A DNA stretch of 64,000 nucleotides from Bacteroidia bacterium (lineage in GTDB: Bacteria; Bacteroidota; Bacteroidia; J057). The notes below the pieces were generated by a model, which did not search any database, was not told the DNA's origin, and worked only from the letters and a program-made list of their open reading frames with translations. Location: positions 8,060,001 through 8,124,000 of the forward strand of contig JAWPMV010000001.1 in NCBI GenBank assembly GCA_033391075.1, in the 5' to 3' direction. The translations under genes were made by a program, and so were the position numbers. Of the stretch, positions 36,274 to 45,331 are shown one piece after another; positions within the stretch are counted from its first letter, which is position 1; the number at the start of each line of letters is the position of its first letter.

Positions 36274-38664
36274 ATGAAAAATTTACGTTTAAGCTTATTT
36301 GCTGGAGTATTTATCTTATGTAGTGCCCTCGCCTTTTTTGCCTGCGAGGGAGAAACGCCTCCCGGTCCGGTGGGAGAAAATGTCAATGATTATTTAAGTG
36401 GACTCCCCACTTGGACTGAATTTTCTCCTCCTATGCCGGATATGGATCCTGCTCCTACCGGAGAATCCCCAAGCGATGAACCGGAAGAAATTCTGGATGT
36501 AGCCGAGTTTCAGGAAGACGGAAGCGTGGATACACTTTTTGGCGTTAGCTACCAGTGCAAATCTATTCCCTACACCATAACCAATAATCCCAATCAAATC
36601 GTGATGTATAGTCCGGATCGGGAAATCTTGTATCCCGGTGCTTTGATTCAGGGGAAAAGCCATGCGGATCCCCTGGGTTCTTTGCTAGGACTCCAGATCG
36701 CCGAAAGAACGCCAATAAAAGTTTCTATCCCTGACTTTGCTACCGCCGATAATTTCAGATTGGTTGAGATAGTAGATAATGCGGAGGTAAGTTCAGCGGT
36801 AGGGGAAATTATCGGTAATGCTACTGCCAATAATCTATCTGCTCCCAGTTCTATTAGCTTTAAAGAGGAAAGCTATAATGCAGAATCAGAATTCGGATTG
36901 AAAGTAGGAATCTCAGGCAAATACCTGGGATACTCAGCCAGCGCAACCGGAAGCATCGATAGAAAAAGCTCAGAGACTACCGTAACCGCTCAGTTTTTTC
37001 AGCGAATGTTTGAAGTTGTAGTTGAGCCTCCTCAAACTCCCGGCGGATTCTTTAGCAGCGATTTTAGCTCAGCCAAATTGCAGGAACAAGTAAACCTGGG
37101 ACGCATGGGACCGGATAATCTTCCTGTCTATGTTTCTAAAGTTACCTATGGACGCATGATGATGTTTTCGATGACTTCTACCGCCAGTGAAGAAGATATC
37201 AGAGCAACTTTGAAAGCCGGTTACGAAGGGATTTCCGGAAATGTAAAAGCCAATATGAGTCTGAAGCAGCAGAAGATTCTGGAAACTTCAAAGATCACCA
37301 TTGCCTCTCTGGGTGGAGATGCAAAAGCTACCCTGGATATGATCAAAGGGGGAAATTGGAAAGATTATTTTACCAATGAAGCTCCCCTTTCCAGTGCGGC
37401 TCCTTTATCCTACACCTTTAGAAATCTGGGAGATGGAAGTATCGCCAAGGTTACCGAAACTACAGAATACAGCATAAAAGAGTGTAGCTCTGTCCAAACC
37501 AGCTCCGGAGTATTTGAATTCAATCCTGAATTGAGCTTTAGTATAGGTGATATTTCTTTCCCGGTAGAAACCCATAAGGGAGACTTTGATGGAGATGGAG
37601 ACGAAGACATCTTGTTCAACCACAAAAGCAACAACAGCAATCAAATAAAAGTAGGCCTGAGTGATGGAAATGGAAGCTTTAATTTTATGGCTGTGAGCAA
37701 TCAAAGTGAAACAGCACCTGATGGGGACTGGCAAAACTACTCGACCCTGATTGGAGACTTCAATGGTGATGGTAAAATTGATATTGCCTGGAACAGTCTA
37801 AAAACCAGCAATAAGAACTTCCTCGCATTGGCACAAGGAGATGGAAGCTTCGAATACCAGCCTATTGAAGAATTTGCCTCTATATGGACATCCTATGATG
37901 CACTGGTAGGTGATATTGACAATGATGGCAAGGACGAATTTGTCTATAACAACACTACCGGTTCAGCAAATGGCCTTCATTCTGCGGATTATGACGGTCC
38001 GGGTATGCAGTTGAATAATTACCGAAATATCGGTAGGAGTGGAGATGCCTGGGGCGGATATACAGCCTTTCTTGCGGATGTTGATGGGGGAGGGGAAGAC
38101 ATGATTTTTTCTAGCATTCCTCTTGCTAATTCACATTATATCTATACCTCAAGTTTTGTCAATGGAAACTGGACGGCTCGCAAAGTTACTACCCGTGGGA
38201 ACAATGGCTGGAATCCCTACAAAATATTCATTGGCAATATCGACGGTAACAGCAATACAGATTTGGTTTTCAATGCACTGGAAGACAAGCGAAACGTCAT
38301 CCACAAAGATCTGGCGAAAGGAGACGGAACCTTTAGTCTACCTGGATTTCAGGAGCACCCGCTGGCTGATAATGAAGACTGGCGAAAATTTGAAGCCAAT
38401 CTGGTGGACGTAAATAATGACGGGAAATCCGATATGGTTTGGTCTATCAATGGTACGGGGGAAACGGTAAACCGGGTTTATGTAGCGCTGGCTACCGATA
38501 GTGGAGACTTTGATTTCTCTCCCGAAATGCAGACGCATCCTGCGAATGTGGTTTGGTCTCAATACAAATCCTTTCCTATGGACCTAAACGGAGATGGAAA
38601 AATGGATATGCTTTGGGTAGATGATGGGGGAACGGTCAGCATGTTTTCGGCTATCGCTCGATAA
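36274..38664 (+). CDS. Cholesterol-dependent cytolysin-like lipoprotein fused to seven FG-GAP/VCBS repeats
   Basis: A 796-residue lipoprotein (signal to Cys24, then acidic EGE). Residues ~97-405 match the core (domains 1-3) of cholesterol-dependent cytolysins: NQIVMYSPDREILYPGALIQ (107-126), VYVSKVTYGRMMMFSMTSTA (285-304), EEDIRATLKA and the ASLGGDA strand (344-350). The membrane-recognition domain 4, with its Trp-rich undecapeptide, is absent. In its place are seven calcium-loop FG-GAP/VCBS repeats (D-x-[DN]-x-DG type) at ~437, 495, 547, 602, 655, 712 and 770, fitting a seven-bladed propeller. It likely acts on the cell surface; pore formation is inference from fold. It has two terminator hairpins downstream. 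Confidence 0.85.
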   Translation: MKNLRLSLFAGVFILCSALAFFACEGETPPGPVGENVNDYLSGLPTWTEFSPPMPDMDPAPTGESPSDEPEEILDVAEFQEDGSVDTLFGVSYQCKSIPYTITNNPNQIVMYSPDREILYPGALIQGKSHADPLGSLLGLQIAERTPIKVSIPDFATADNFRLVEIVDNAEVSSAVGEIIGNATANNLSAPSSISFKEESYNAESEFGLKVGISGKYLGYSASATGSIDRKSSETTVTAQFFQRMFEVVVEPPQTPGGFFSSDFSSAKLQEQVNLGRMGPDNLPVYVSKVTYGRMMMFSMTSTASEEDIRATLKAGYEGISGNVKANMSLKQQKILETSKITIASLGGDAKATLDMIKGGNWKDYFTNEAPLSSAAPLSYTFRNLGDGSIAKVTETTEYSIKECSSVQTSSGVFEFNPELSFSIGDISFPVETHKGDFDGDGDEDILFNHKSNNSNQIKVGLSDGNGSFNFMAVSNQSETAPDGDWQNYSTLIGDFNGDGKIDIAWNSLKTSNKNFLALAQGDGSFEYQPIEEFASIWTSYDALVGDIDNDGKDEFVYNNTTGSANGLHSADYDGPGMQLNNYRNIGRSGDAWGGYTAFLADVDGGGEDMIFSSIPLANSHYIYTSSFVNGNWTARKVTTRGNNGWNPYKIFIGNIDGNSNTDLVFNALEDKRNVIHKDLAKGDGTFSLPGFQEHPLADNEDWRKFEANLVDVNNDGKSDMVWSINGTGETVNRVYVALATDSGDFDFSPEMQTHPANVVWSQYKSFPMDLNGDGKMDMLWVDDGGTVSMFSAIAR

Positions 38665-38678
38665 TATACTCCCTGTTT

Positions 38679-38758
38679 ATGCCCTAAACAGAAAAAATCA
38701 ATAGGGCATTATTTTAATGCATCGTGTAGGGGCAGTCATATGGCTGTCCCTACTTTTT
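38679..38758 (+). terminator. Double terminator after the CDC-like gene
   Basis: Hairpin 1 has perfect 8-bp arms ATGCCCTA (38679-38686) and TAGGGCAT (38702-38709), then TATTTT. Hairpin 2 (38727-38752) pairs TAGGGGCAG with CTGTCCCTA through one wobble and is followed by CTTTTT; it belongs to the same family as the hairpins at 28510-28583. Confidence 0.8.
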
Positions 38759-38760
38759 GA

Positions 38761-38857
38761 AGACGTGTTTGGGTGTTTGTGTTTTAGGGTGTTAGGGTTT
38801 GTATAGCTATATAATTAGCAACTCTAACACGCTAACACCCTCGAACTCCAACACCTC
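38761..38857. repeat. AACAC-family inverted repeat, tandem pair member 1
   Basis: Begins AGACGTGTT (38761-38769) and ends with its near-complement AACACCTCT (38849-38857). Left half GTGTTTG/GGGTGTTAG words, right half CTAACACG/CTAACACCC words. Confidence 0.8.
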
Positions 38858-38924
38858 TTCCCAAAAAGAAAGGGATGAAAGCATTTGCCTCCATCCCATG
38901 GTACTTCTACTATTATGTTTCTTG

Positions 38925-39030
38925 AGACGTGTTTGGGTGTTTGTGTTCTAGGGTGTTTGCGTTCGTATTTCTAAGTACTCACCAACCCTAACACTCTAAT
39001 ACCCTAACACCCTAACACCCTAACACGTCT
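38925..39030. repeat. AACAC-family inverted repeat, tandem pair member 2
   Basis: Perfect 9-bp terminal arms AGACGTGTT (38925-38933) and AACACGTCT (39022-39030). The right half is a run of CCCTAACA units. It ends 2 bp from the 3' end of the RND permease gene. Confidence 0.85.
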
Positions 39031-39031
39031 A

Positions 39032-42000
39032 TTACGTGAACCACTTATACAAAATCGGCACAACCAGCAAGGTCAGCAAAGTCGAAGAAACCATGCCTCC
39101 GATGATGGTCCAGCCCAGCGGCGACCAAAGGCTACTACCACTCAAGGTCAAAGGAAGCAGTCCCAAAATGGTGGTCATGGACGTCAGGAGGATGGGAGTG
39201 AAACGGGTTTCACTCGCTTTCTGAATAGCTGCTAATTTCTCCATGCCTTTATCTCTCAACTGATTGCTATAATCGACCAGAATGATCGAGGTATTTACCA
39301 CAATCCCCACCAGACTCGTAAATCCTACAAAAGCGAGGAAGGAAAAGGAATATCCTGCAAGGAACAAGCCTACAATCGATCCTGAGAATGCCAGCGGAAT
39401 TGCGCTCAATACAACAAAGGGCTGAGAAAATGATTTGAACTGAAGCACAAGGATGGCGAAAATACCCAGAACGGCTGCAATCAACATCACACCTAAATCT
39501 CCAAAGGATTCCTGCTGGGTTTCAAATTCTCCTGAGATATAAAACTCATAACCTTCCGGCAATTTGATATCATCCAGTTGGCCAATAATCTCCAGGGTGA
39601 TCTCTCGTGAATTTGCATCCGGCTCCACATCCGCTGTAATGGTCGTATTTCTTTGCAATTCTCTATGATCGATCTGTGAAGCACTAGGCTCGAATACAAT
39701 ATCGGCTACCTGCCTCAAAGGAATTTGAGAACCTGTAACACTGGCTACGGAGATTTTATGGAAATCTGAAACGCCTGCATCTTTCCCTTCTTTCATTCGG
39801 GCTACGATATCATATTCACTTCCATCTGGATAATTCATCTTACCGAGGCTATTTCCATTCAAGGCGGTTCTCACACTCAAATCGATGTCGGCAAACTGTA
39901 CCCCAAACATGCCGGCTTTGTCTCGCTTGATGCGGGTACGGATATTCATCCGATTTACCGCTAAAGGATTGTTGACATTGAGGGTTCCGGGTGTTCTGTC
40001 GATGAGGTCTTCCAACTGATCCGCATAGGTCTTGATGGTGTCCAGATCCTCTCCAAGGATTTGAATTGCTATTGGGGCATCATAAGGAGGACCGTTTTGC
40101 AATTCGCTGATTTTGATTTTCGCTCCCGGATAACTGCTAAATTCCCCTCTTAGCTTATCAAAAGTCTGATAGAAACGCTTTCTATCCCATTCTTCTAAAT
40201 GCACGATAATCTGTGCATGGTGCTGGGTAAAGTTTTTGGGAATCACATTATAGTACATGCGAGGATTGCCATGGCCTACATTGCTGATATATCCGCTCAC
40301 AAAATCAGTAGTGTCAAGCACAGATTCTACATAACGAGCGGTTTCATCTGTCTTTTCAATATTTTTTCCATCGGGTAAATCTATATCTACGACAAGTATA
40401 GGTTTGTCGGCTCCTGGGAAAAAGCTGATTCCTACCAGGGGAAAGAGAGCAACACTTCCCAATAAAGTCCCGATTCCTATTGCGAGTACGACAAAAGGAC
40501 GTTTGAGAGAAAAGCGGAGCATTCTTCTATAATAATTCTCAATGAAGCTTTGCATATAGCTTTCCAGGCGACCTTTTTGCTTTGCACTTTCCTCTTTCAG
40601 CCATTTACTACCCAATAAAGGAGTAAGCGTAAGTGCCAATAAAAGAGAAGCTATCAGGGCATATACTACTGTAATGGGCATGGATTTAATAAAATCTCCT
40701 ACTCCTCCTCCCAATTGAGTAAGGGGAAAGAAGGCCAAAACAGAGGTGGCCGTTGAACTCACAATTGCCCAGCCTACTTCACGGGTTCCTTCGACCGCAG
40801 CTTCTTTCAGACTATGTCCTTCTTTTAGGTAGCGGTTGATATTTTCAACTACTACAATTCCATTGTCAACTAGTAATCCGAGGGCGATAACCAGGCCTGC
40901 TATAGACATTTGTTGCAAACCGAATCCACTGCTATCCAGCATCCAAATGGACATAACAATGGAAGTCGGAATTACCGTCATGATAATCAGGGAGTTTCGG
41001 AAGCCGAAAAACATGAAAATGATCAGTCCTACCAGGCCAATTCCCTGTAGAAGGTTGACAAAGAAATCATTTACTCTGGCCTTTACTGCCGGTGCTTGTT
41101 CAAAAGCGGTTTCTAAAGCGAGTCCAGCCGGGAGTTTTTCCTGGAAAGCCATGACTTCTTTTTCCAATTCATCTCCTACTTTAAGGATATTTTTTCCTTC
41201 TTTCTGGGTAGCTGAAATGAAAATGGCTCTTTGTCCATTAAGCCTTCCAAGGTATTTGGGGTCTTCATAGGCAAAGTTTATGTCAGCGATATCCTTCAAA
41301 TAGAGGATGCGTCCCTGATAAGAACTTATGACTGTATTTTTCAATTCCTCCAATGACTTATAGCCTCCGCTCGTCTTGAGAGAAAAATGGAGGGCACCTG
41401 CGTCTATGTCTCCGCCGGGAATATTGGTATTGTTGGCCTGGATGATTCCACTCAGTTGTCGGAGAGAAATTCCATATCGAGCCATTTTATCCATATCCAA
41501 TGCCAGTCGTACTTCTTCTTCTGGATAGGCCTCAATATCTACTGTGCGGACTCCGCCGACTTTCTCTAGACGATCCTCCAATCTTTCTGCCCAATCCAGC
41601 ATTTCACTATAAGGTGCCGTTTCAGAGAGCAAAGCCAATTGAAGGACGTTTACATCCAAAGGCGTCACCTGTCTTACTTCGAGGAGAAATAGGTCTTCGG
41701 GTAATTCTTCACGGGCTGCTGCCACCTTTTCATTTACTTTATCCAGTAAATCATCTACATCTGAATCAAAGCTTCCTTCGACGCTTATGATAGCGAGTCC
41801 ATCACGGATCTCTGACTTGAGTTCTGTCAGATCTTCCATTTCATTGAGCTGTTCTTCCAGGGGATTTACGACCAGTTCCTCCATGTCCTGGGGATTGGTA
41901 CCGGGATAAACAGCAATCACATTGAAAAAAGGGAACTTGAGCGAGGGGTCCTCGTATCTTGGCATATTGAGGAAGGAAAGTACCCCTACACTCGCGGCCA

Positions 42001-42058
42001 TTAGGACCAGGATCAAGACAAATGCGTAATTATCTATGGCTAGTTTTGGAAGTCTCAT
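39032..42058 (-). CDS. RND-family efflux transporter permease
   Basis: A 1008-residue inner-membrane proton antiporter of the AcrB/HAE1 superfamily with 12 transmembrane helices and two large periplasmic loops. Hallmarks: FPFFNVIAVYPGTNPQDMEE near the N-terminus, GIGLVGLIIFMFFGFRNSLI, GLLVDNGIVVVENINRYL with the proton-relay Asp, FFPLTQL and the mirrored FTSLVGIVVNTSIILVDYSN. It is the last gene of the tetR-tolC-adaptor-RND unit. The likely job is export of drugs or other small molecules, with specificity unknown. Confidence 0.95.
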   Translation of the reverse strand: MRLPKLAIDNYAFVLILVLMAASVGVLSFLNMPRYEDPSLKFPFFNVIAVYPGTNPQDMEELVVNPLEEQLNEMEDLTELKSEIRDGLAIISVEGSFDSDVDDLLDKVNEKVAAAREELPEDLFLLEVRQVTPLDVNVLQLALLSETAPYSEMLDWAERLEDRLEKVGGVRTVDIEAYPEEEVRLALDMDKMARYGISLRQLSGIIQANNTNIPGGDIDAGALHFSLKTSGGYKSLEELKNTVISSYQGRILYLKDIADINFAYEDPKYLGRLNGQRAIFISATQKEGKNILKVGDELEKEVMAFQEKLPAGLALETAFEQAPAVKARVNDFFVNLLQGIGLVGLIIFMFFGFRNSLIIMTVIPTSIVMSIWMLDSSGFGLQQMSIAGLVIALGLLVDNGIVVVENINRYLKEGHSLKEAAVEGTREVGWAIVSSTATSVLAFFPLTQLGGGVGDFIKSMPITVVYALIASLLLALTLTPLLGSKWLKEESAKQKGRLESYMQSFIENYYRRMLRFSLKRPFVVLAIGIGTLLGSVALFPLVGISFFPGADKPILVVDIDLPDGKNIEKTDETARYVESVLDTTDFVSGYISNVGHGNPRMYYNVIPKNFTQHHAQIIVHLEEWDRKRFYQTFDKLRGEFSSYPGAKIKISELQNGPPYDAPIAIQILGEDLDTIKTYADQLEDLIDRTPGTLNVNNPLAVNRMNIRTRIKRDKAGMFGVQFADIDLSVRTALNGNSLGKMNYPDGSEYDIVARMKEGKDAGVSDFHKISVASVTGSQIPLRQVADIVFEPSASQIDHRELQRNTTITADVEPDANSREITLEIIGQLDDIKLPEGYEFYISGEFETQQESFGDLGVMLIAAVLGIFAILVLQFKSFSQPFVVLSAIPLAFSGSIVGLFLAGYSFSFLAFVGFTSLVGIVVNTSIILVDYSNQLRDKGMEKLAAIQKASETRFTPILLTSMTTILGLLPLTLSGSSLWSPLGWTIIGGMVSSTLLTLLVVPILYKWFT

Positions 42059-42076
42059 GTTGATCTTGATTGGGGA

Positions 42077-43144
42077 TTAGTTGCCAGTGATCTTAGGGCT
42101 GTTGGTTACAATCTTGATAGGACTTTCCGGACGCAAATAACGAGCGCCGTCTGTGATGACTGTTTTATAGCTGCCCAGTTCGCTTTCCGGGGTCAGGATA
42201 AAGTCATCTCCGATTTCATAGCTTCCCAAATCCAGTCTTTGAACTCCATTTCCCTCCGCATTGGGCACATATATGCTTGCTGTGCTTGGGTCTGCCTCGA
42301 CTACTGCTTCAATCGGAATGCGGACGATGCCCTTTTTCGCTTCTGGGAAGATTTGTGCTTTGCCAATGAAGCCATTTTTGATATTGACCTTCTTACTTTT
42401 TATGGCAACTTCTACTTCATAGGTACCACTCATAGGATCAGAACCTGCTGCGATTTCCGTTACGGTACCTTCAAAGCTTTGATTGGGGAAAGCATCGAAA
42501 TTCAATTGAGCTGCATCACCCAGCTTTATTCTTACTACATCTACATCCGTGAGGCCCAATCGAAGTACCTGTGCACTTTGATTAGCAGCGATAAAATAAA
42601 CCGGATTACCTGGGCCAATGATCTCTCCTTTCTCCGCAAACCTTTTCAAAACCCGTCCTGAACTCGGCGCATAGATGCTGGAATACTTTTGGTTGAATTC
42701 AGCGATTTTTAGATTGTTCTCCGCTACTTCTTTGGCTGTAGTGAGATCCTGTACCTGTTCCAAAGTGGCTACGGTATCCTTGTAAAGTCTTTCTCCTCTT
42801 TCCAGATCGCGATTGGCTTTTTCCCAAGCGGTTTTTGCCTGTGCAACCTGTGCCTGAATTTCCGAAGGATCCAGTCGAGCCAAAACCTGGCCTTTCTTTA
42901 CTCGATCTCCTTCATTTACATAAACAGCCGTAATAATGCCACCAATTTTGAACGCCAGTTTCAGCTCCTCCTGAGAGGCTACAATACCGCTGGCCTGGAT
43001 AGGGAGGGATTTGTCCTGGGGAACCACATCCGCAACCCTTACAGCTACGACCTTCGGTTCACTTTTACTTATTTTTTTCTTTGGAGCTTCGCTGCAAGCT
43101 GCAAGGAATATGAAAACGCTCAGTATGAGTGATGTATATTTCAT
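42077..43144 (-). CDS. RND efflux periplasmic adaptor lipoprotein
   Basis: A 355-residue membrane-fusion protein. I chose ATG 43144, which starts a lipoprotein signal (MKYTSLILSVFIFLAAC, Cys17); an in-frame start at 43225 would run through the AACAC repeat and place 27 odd residues before it. Barrel-sandwich halves are visible (LAFKIGGIITAVYVNEGDRVKKGQVLARLD and IYAPSSGRVLKRFAEKGE, read in parts), separated by a helical hairpin with the DTVATLEQVQD segment. It bridges the RND pump and the TolC channel; the pump gene is 18 bp downstream. Confidence 0.93.
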   Translation of the reverse strand: MKYTSLILSVFIFLAACSEAPKKKISKSEPKVVAVRVADVVPQDKSLPIQASGIVASQEELKLAFKIGGIITAVYVNEGDRVKKGQVLARLDPSEIQAQVAQAKTAWEKANRDLERGERLYKDTVATLEQVQDLTTAKEVAENNLKIAEFNQKYSSIYAPSSGRVLKRFAEKGEIIGPGNPVYFIAANQSAQVLRLGLTDVDVVRIKLGDAAQLNFDAFPNQSFEGTVTEIAAGSDPMSGTYEVEVAIKSKKVNIKNGFIGKAQIFPEAKKGIVRIPIEAVVEADPSTASIYVPNAEGNGVQRLDLGSYEIGDDFILTPESELGSYKTVITDGARYLRPESPIKIVTNSPKITGN

Positions 43145-43160
43145 TTTAAAGAATTTTAAA

Positions 43161-43232
43161 TGTGTTCTAGTGTTTTCGTTTCTCGTGTTCTGGCGTGTTC
43201 CTTTTACCTTAACACAAGAACACAAGAATACT
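43161..43232. repeat. AACAC-family inverted repeat inside the efflux operon
   Basis: The left half has TGTGTTCTAGTGTTTTCG and TCGTGTTCTGGCGTGTTCC; the right half has TTAACACAAGAACACAAGAA. It lies between tolC-like and adaptor genes of one operon, so it would be transcribed as an intra-operon hairpin. Confidence 0.7.
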
Positions 43233-43239
43233 TGCGTAC

Positions 43240-44610
43240 TTACCTAACTTCCCCACTCGCCCATTGCAATTCAGCTTGTTTGCTGAGGAGGGAGTAGGTG
43301 TCAAGAGTCAGGGTTAATTGTGATTGTGTGAATTGGGTGCGGGCATCCAGAAGTTCAAGGAGACTCGCTTTATTTTCTTTGTAGAGTTTTTGGGTAAGGC
43401 GGAAACTTTCTTTCGCAGCTCTTAGTCCTTGTGTATCAGACTTGATGCGGCTTTTGGCGGCTTCCAGTTCATACCAGTTCTGGCGGACCTGAAGCTGGAT
43501 CTGTGAATTCAATTCCTGCTCTCTGATTTGGAGGCTTCTCTGATCGAGTTTGCTCTGCTGAATGCGGGCTTTTCTTTGGTTGCCAGTGAACAGGTCCCAT
43601 TCGAGAGAAACCAGTGCCAACCAGTATCCCTGATTTCCAAAGTCATAGCCAAATCCCTGAAATCCTCCATCAGCTACAAGGTTCAATCTTGGAATGCCTG
43701 CGGACTCATTGAGATTGAGGGCTTGCTCCTGCGCTTTTTGGGCAGACTTCAATTGGGCAATTTCGATACGATTGTTAAGGGCCTGTTCGCTGAGTTGATC
43801 CATTGAAAGCAGGATCTCTTCTTCTTTGACCACTTCATCTTTTTTGATTTCTGTTTCAAGCGGTCTGTTAAGGAGAAAGTTGAAATAGGCTCGGGCGGTT
43901 TGAGATTGAGCTTCTGCCAGACTTTTATCCTTGCGGATCTTACTCAATTCGAATTCCGAACGGGAAATCACTACGGGAGTAGCTTTTTCATTGCGTACCA
44001 GGCTGCGATTTACCCGAATAATCTCTTTAATCAAGCTCTCTGACTCTTTATATATATTCAGGACTTCTTGTGTTTGAAGCCAGGAAAAGTAGGCCAAACG
44101 GATATCCCGAACCAATTCTTGCTTAAAGGCATCTCTTTGGTTGGCCTGAACCTCAATTTGAGCTTCTTTGGCTTTGCGATTGATCCCTAATGCCGGATTG
44201 TAAAGGGGTTGTATCATCCTCAACTTGGTCTCCTGAAAGTTGTTGGGGGCGAATTGCTCATTTACATTCTCAATAGTGGTCGGAAAAGCGTTTGTTTCCG
44301 TCAATTGATTGAGGGTGGCATTGATAGGATTGAGTAAGTCTCCTACGGGAAAGTCCAGGCTACGTCCTCCGCCTGCCAGACTGTATGTCGCATTGAAACT
44401 CAGATAGGGCATGAACATCCCTTTTGCTTCTCGTAAAGCAGCTTTGCTTTTTTCGTAAGAAAGCTGCTGAGTTTGCAAGCTGCGATTGTTTTGCAATCCC
44501 AGTTGAATGTACTCATTCAAGACCGGAGACTGTGCCTGTAAAGCTATACCGCTTCCCCAAAGGCATAGGAATAGCGTCAGCCAATAGCTACTATGATTGA
44601 TGTATCTCAT
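43240..44610 (-). CDS. TolC-family outer-membrane efflux protein
   Basis: A 456-residue outer-membrane channel. The signal peptide ends near LQAQS. Two long helical repeats follow, with typical TolC features: YIQLGLQNNRSLQTQQLSYEK, the NPALG-x-x-RKAKEAQIEVQ helix, RLNLVADGGFQGFG and WDLFTGNQRKARIQQ in the second repeat. It is the first structural gene of the efflux operon, preceded by a TGAACA palindrome in its promoter region. Confidence 0.93.
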   Translation of the reverse strand: MRYINHSSYWLTLFLCLWGSGIALQAQSPVLNEYIQLGLQNNRSLQTQQLSYEKSKAALREAKGMFMPYLSFNATYSLAGGGRSLDFPVGDLLNPINATLNQLTETNAFPTTIENVNEQFAPNNFQETKLRMIQPLYNPALGINRKAKEAQIEVQANQRDAFKQELVRDIRLAYFSWLQTQEVLNIYKESESLIKEIIRVNRSLVRNEKATPVVISRSEFELSKIRKDKSLAEAQSQTARAYFNFLLNRPLETEIKKDEVVKEEEILLSMDQLSEQALNNRIEIAQLKSAQKAQEQALNLNESAGIPRLNLVADGGFQGFGYDFGNQGYWLALVSLEWDLFTGNQRKARIQQSKLDQRSLQIREQELNSQIQLQVRQNWYELEAAKSRIKSDTQGLRAAKESFRLTQKLYKENKASLLELLDARTQFTQSQLTLTLDTYSLLSKQAELQWASGEVR

Positions 44611-44645
44611 TATAGTGGTTTTTGACAGAATATTTGTTCAATAAA

Positions 44646-44658
44646 TGAACAGTGTTCA
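44646..44658. promoter_or_regulatory. Operator TGAACA-G-TGTTCA before the efflux operon
   Basis: A perfect 6-bp inverted repeat with 1-nt spacer, 36-48 bp upstream of the tolC-like start. An extra TGTTCA half-site lies at 44635-44640. The identical 13-mer recurs upstream of the adjacent tetR gene at 45422-45434. Confidence 0.7.
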
Positions 44659-44676
44659 GTGCGTATATAAATTTTT

Positions 44677-45321
44677 TTAGTCTTTCCTTACTTTAAATAA
44701 ATCAGTAATTAAATCTGTTGATTTCAGTACGAGTTCTTCGATATTATGATTAGGAAACATCATCATGCGTTTGCAGAGGCAGAGAGAAACCATGCCGTGA
44801 ACTGAGGACCAGAGACTAAAAGTTACCTTTTCGATCTCCTCTTTAATAAAAACCCCTTTCTCCATGGCATATCTCACGGATTCATACAAACAGCCAAAAC
44901 TACTCATGGCGCTGGTCCATTTTGCCTCATCCACTTTGTCCAATGGCCCATGTCTTTCTTCCAGGACATTCATGGGCGCCTGTTTGTTGAACATAAGGTC
45001 ATAATACTCAGGATAATCCCAGGCAAACTGGATGTAAGCACGTGCCATCTCCTTTATTCTCAACATGGGGTCTTTGATTCCCATTCTTGCCTGCATGCGC
45101 TCATGAAGTAATTTGAATCCTTCATCATGTACAGCAAAGAGCAGTTCATCTTTATTCGCGAAGTAGAGGTAAAGCGTTCCCGGACTACATGCTAATTCCT
45201 TCGCAATCGCTCTCCAGGAAGTCTTTTCAAAGCCAAATTCGGAAAACATCTTCATAGCCACATCGAGAATGCGCTCCCTCATGTCCTGCTTCTTCTGATA
45301 TTTTTTCGATTTACTTCTCAC
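44677..45321 (-). CDS. TetR/AcrR-family regulator of the RND efflux operon
   Basis: A 214-residue repressor. The N-terminal HTH (about 14-60) contains RERILDVAMKMFSEFGFEKTS, CSPGTLYLYFANKDELLFAV; the C-terminal ligand domain is helical (TetR_C type). It lies 66 bp upstream of tolC on the same strand, with a common palindrome before each gene, so it very probably represses itself and the pump. The inducer is unknown. Confidence 0.92.
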   Translation of the reverse strand: MRSKSKKYQKKQDMRERILDVAMKMFSEFGFEKTSWRAIAKELACSPGTLYLYFANKDELLFAVHDEGFKLLHERMQARMGIKDPMLRIKEMARAYIQFAWDYPEYYDLMFNKQAPMNVLEERHGPLDKVDEAKWTSAMSSFGCLYESVRYAMEKGVFIKEEIEKVTFSLWSSVHGMVSLCLCKRMMMFPNHNIEELVLKSTDLITDLFKVRKD

Positions 45322-45331
45322 GATGAACGTT

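Noticed and set aside
36274..38664. MACPF/perforin domain
   Set aside because: MACPF shares the fold, but the YPGAL and VSKVTYGR segments match the CDC branch specifically.
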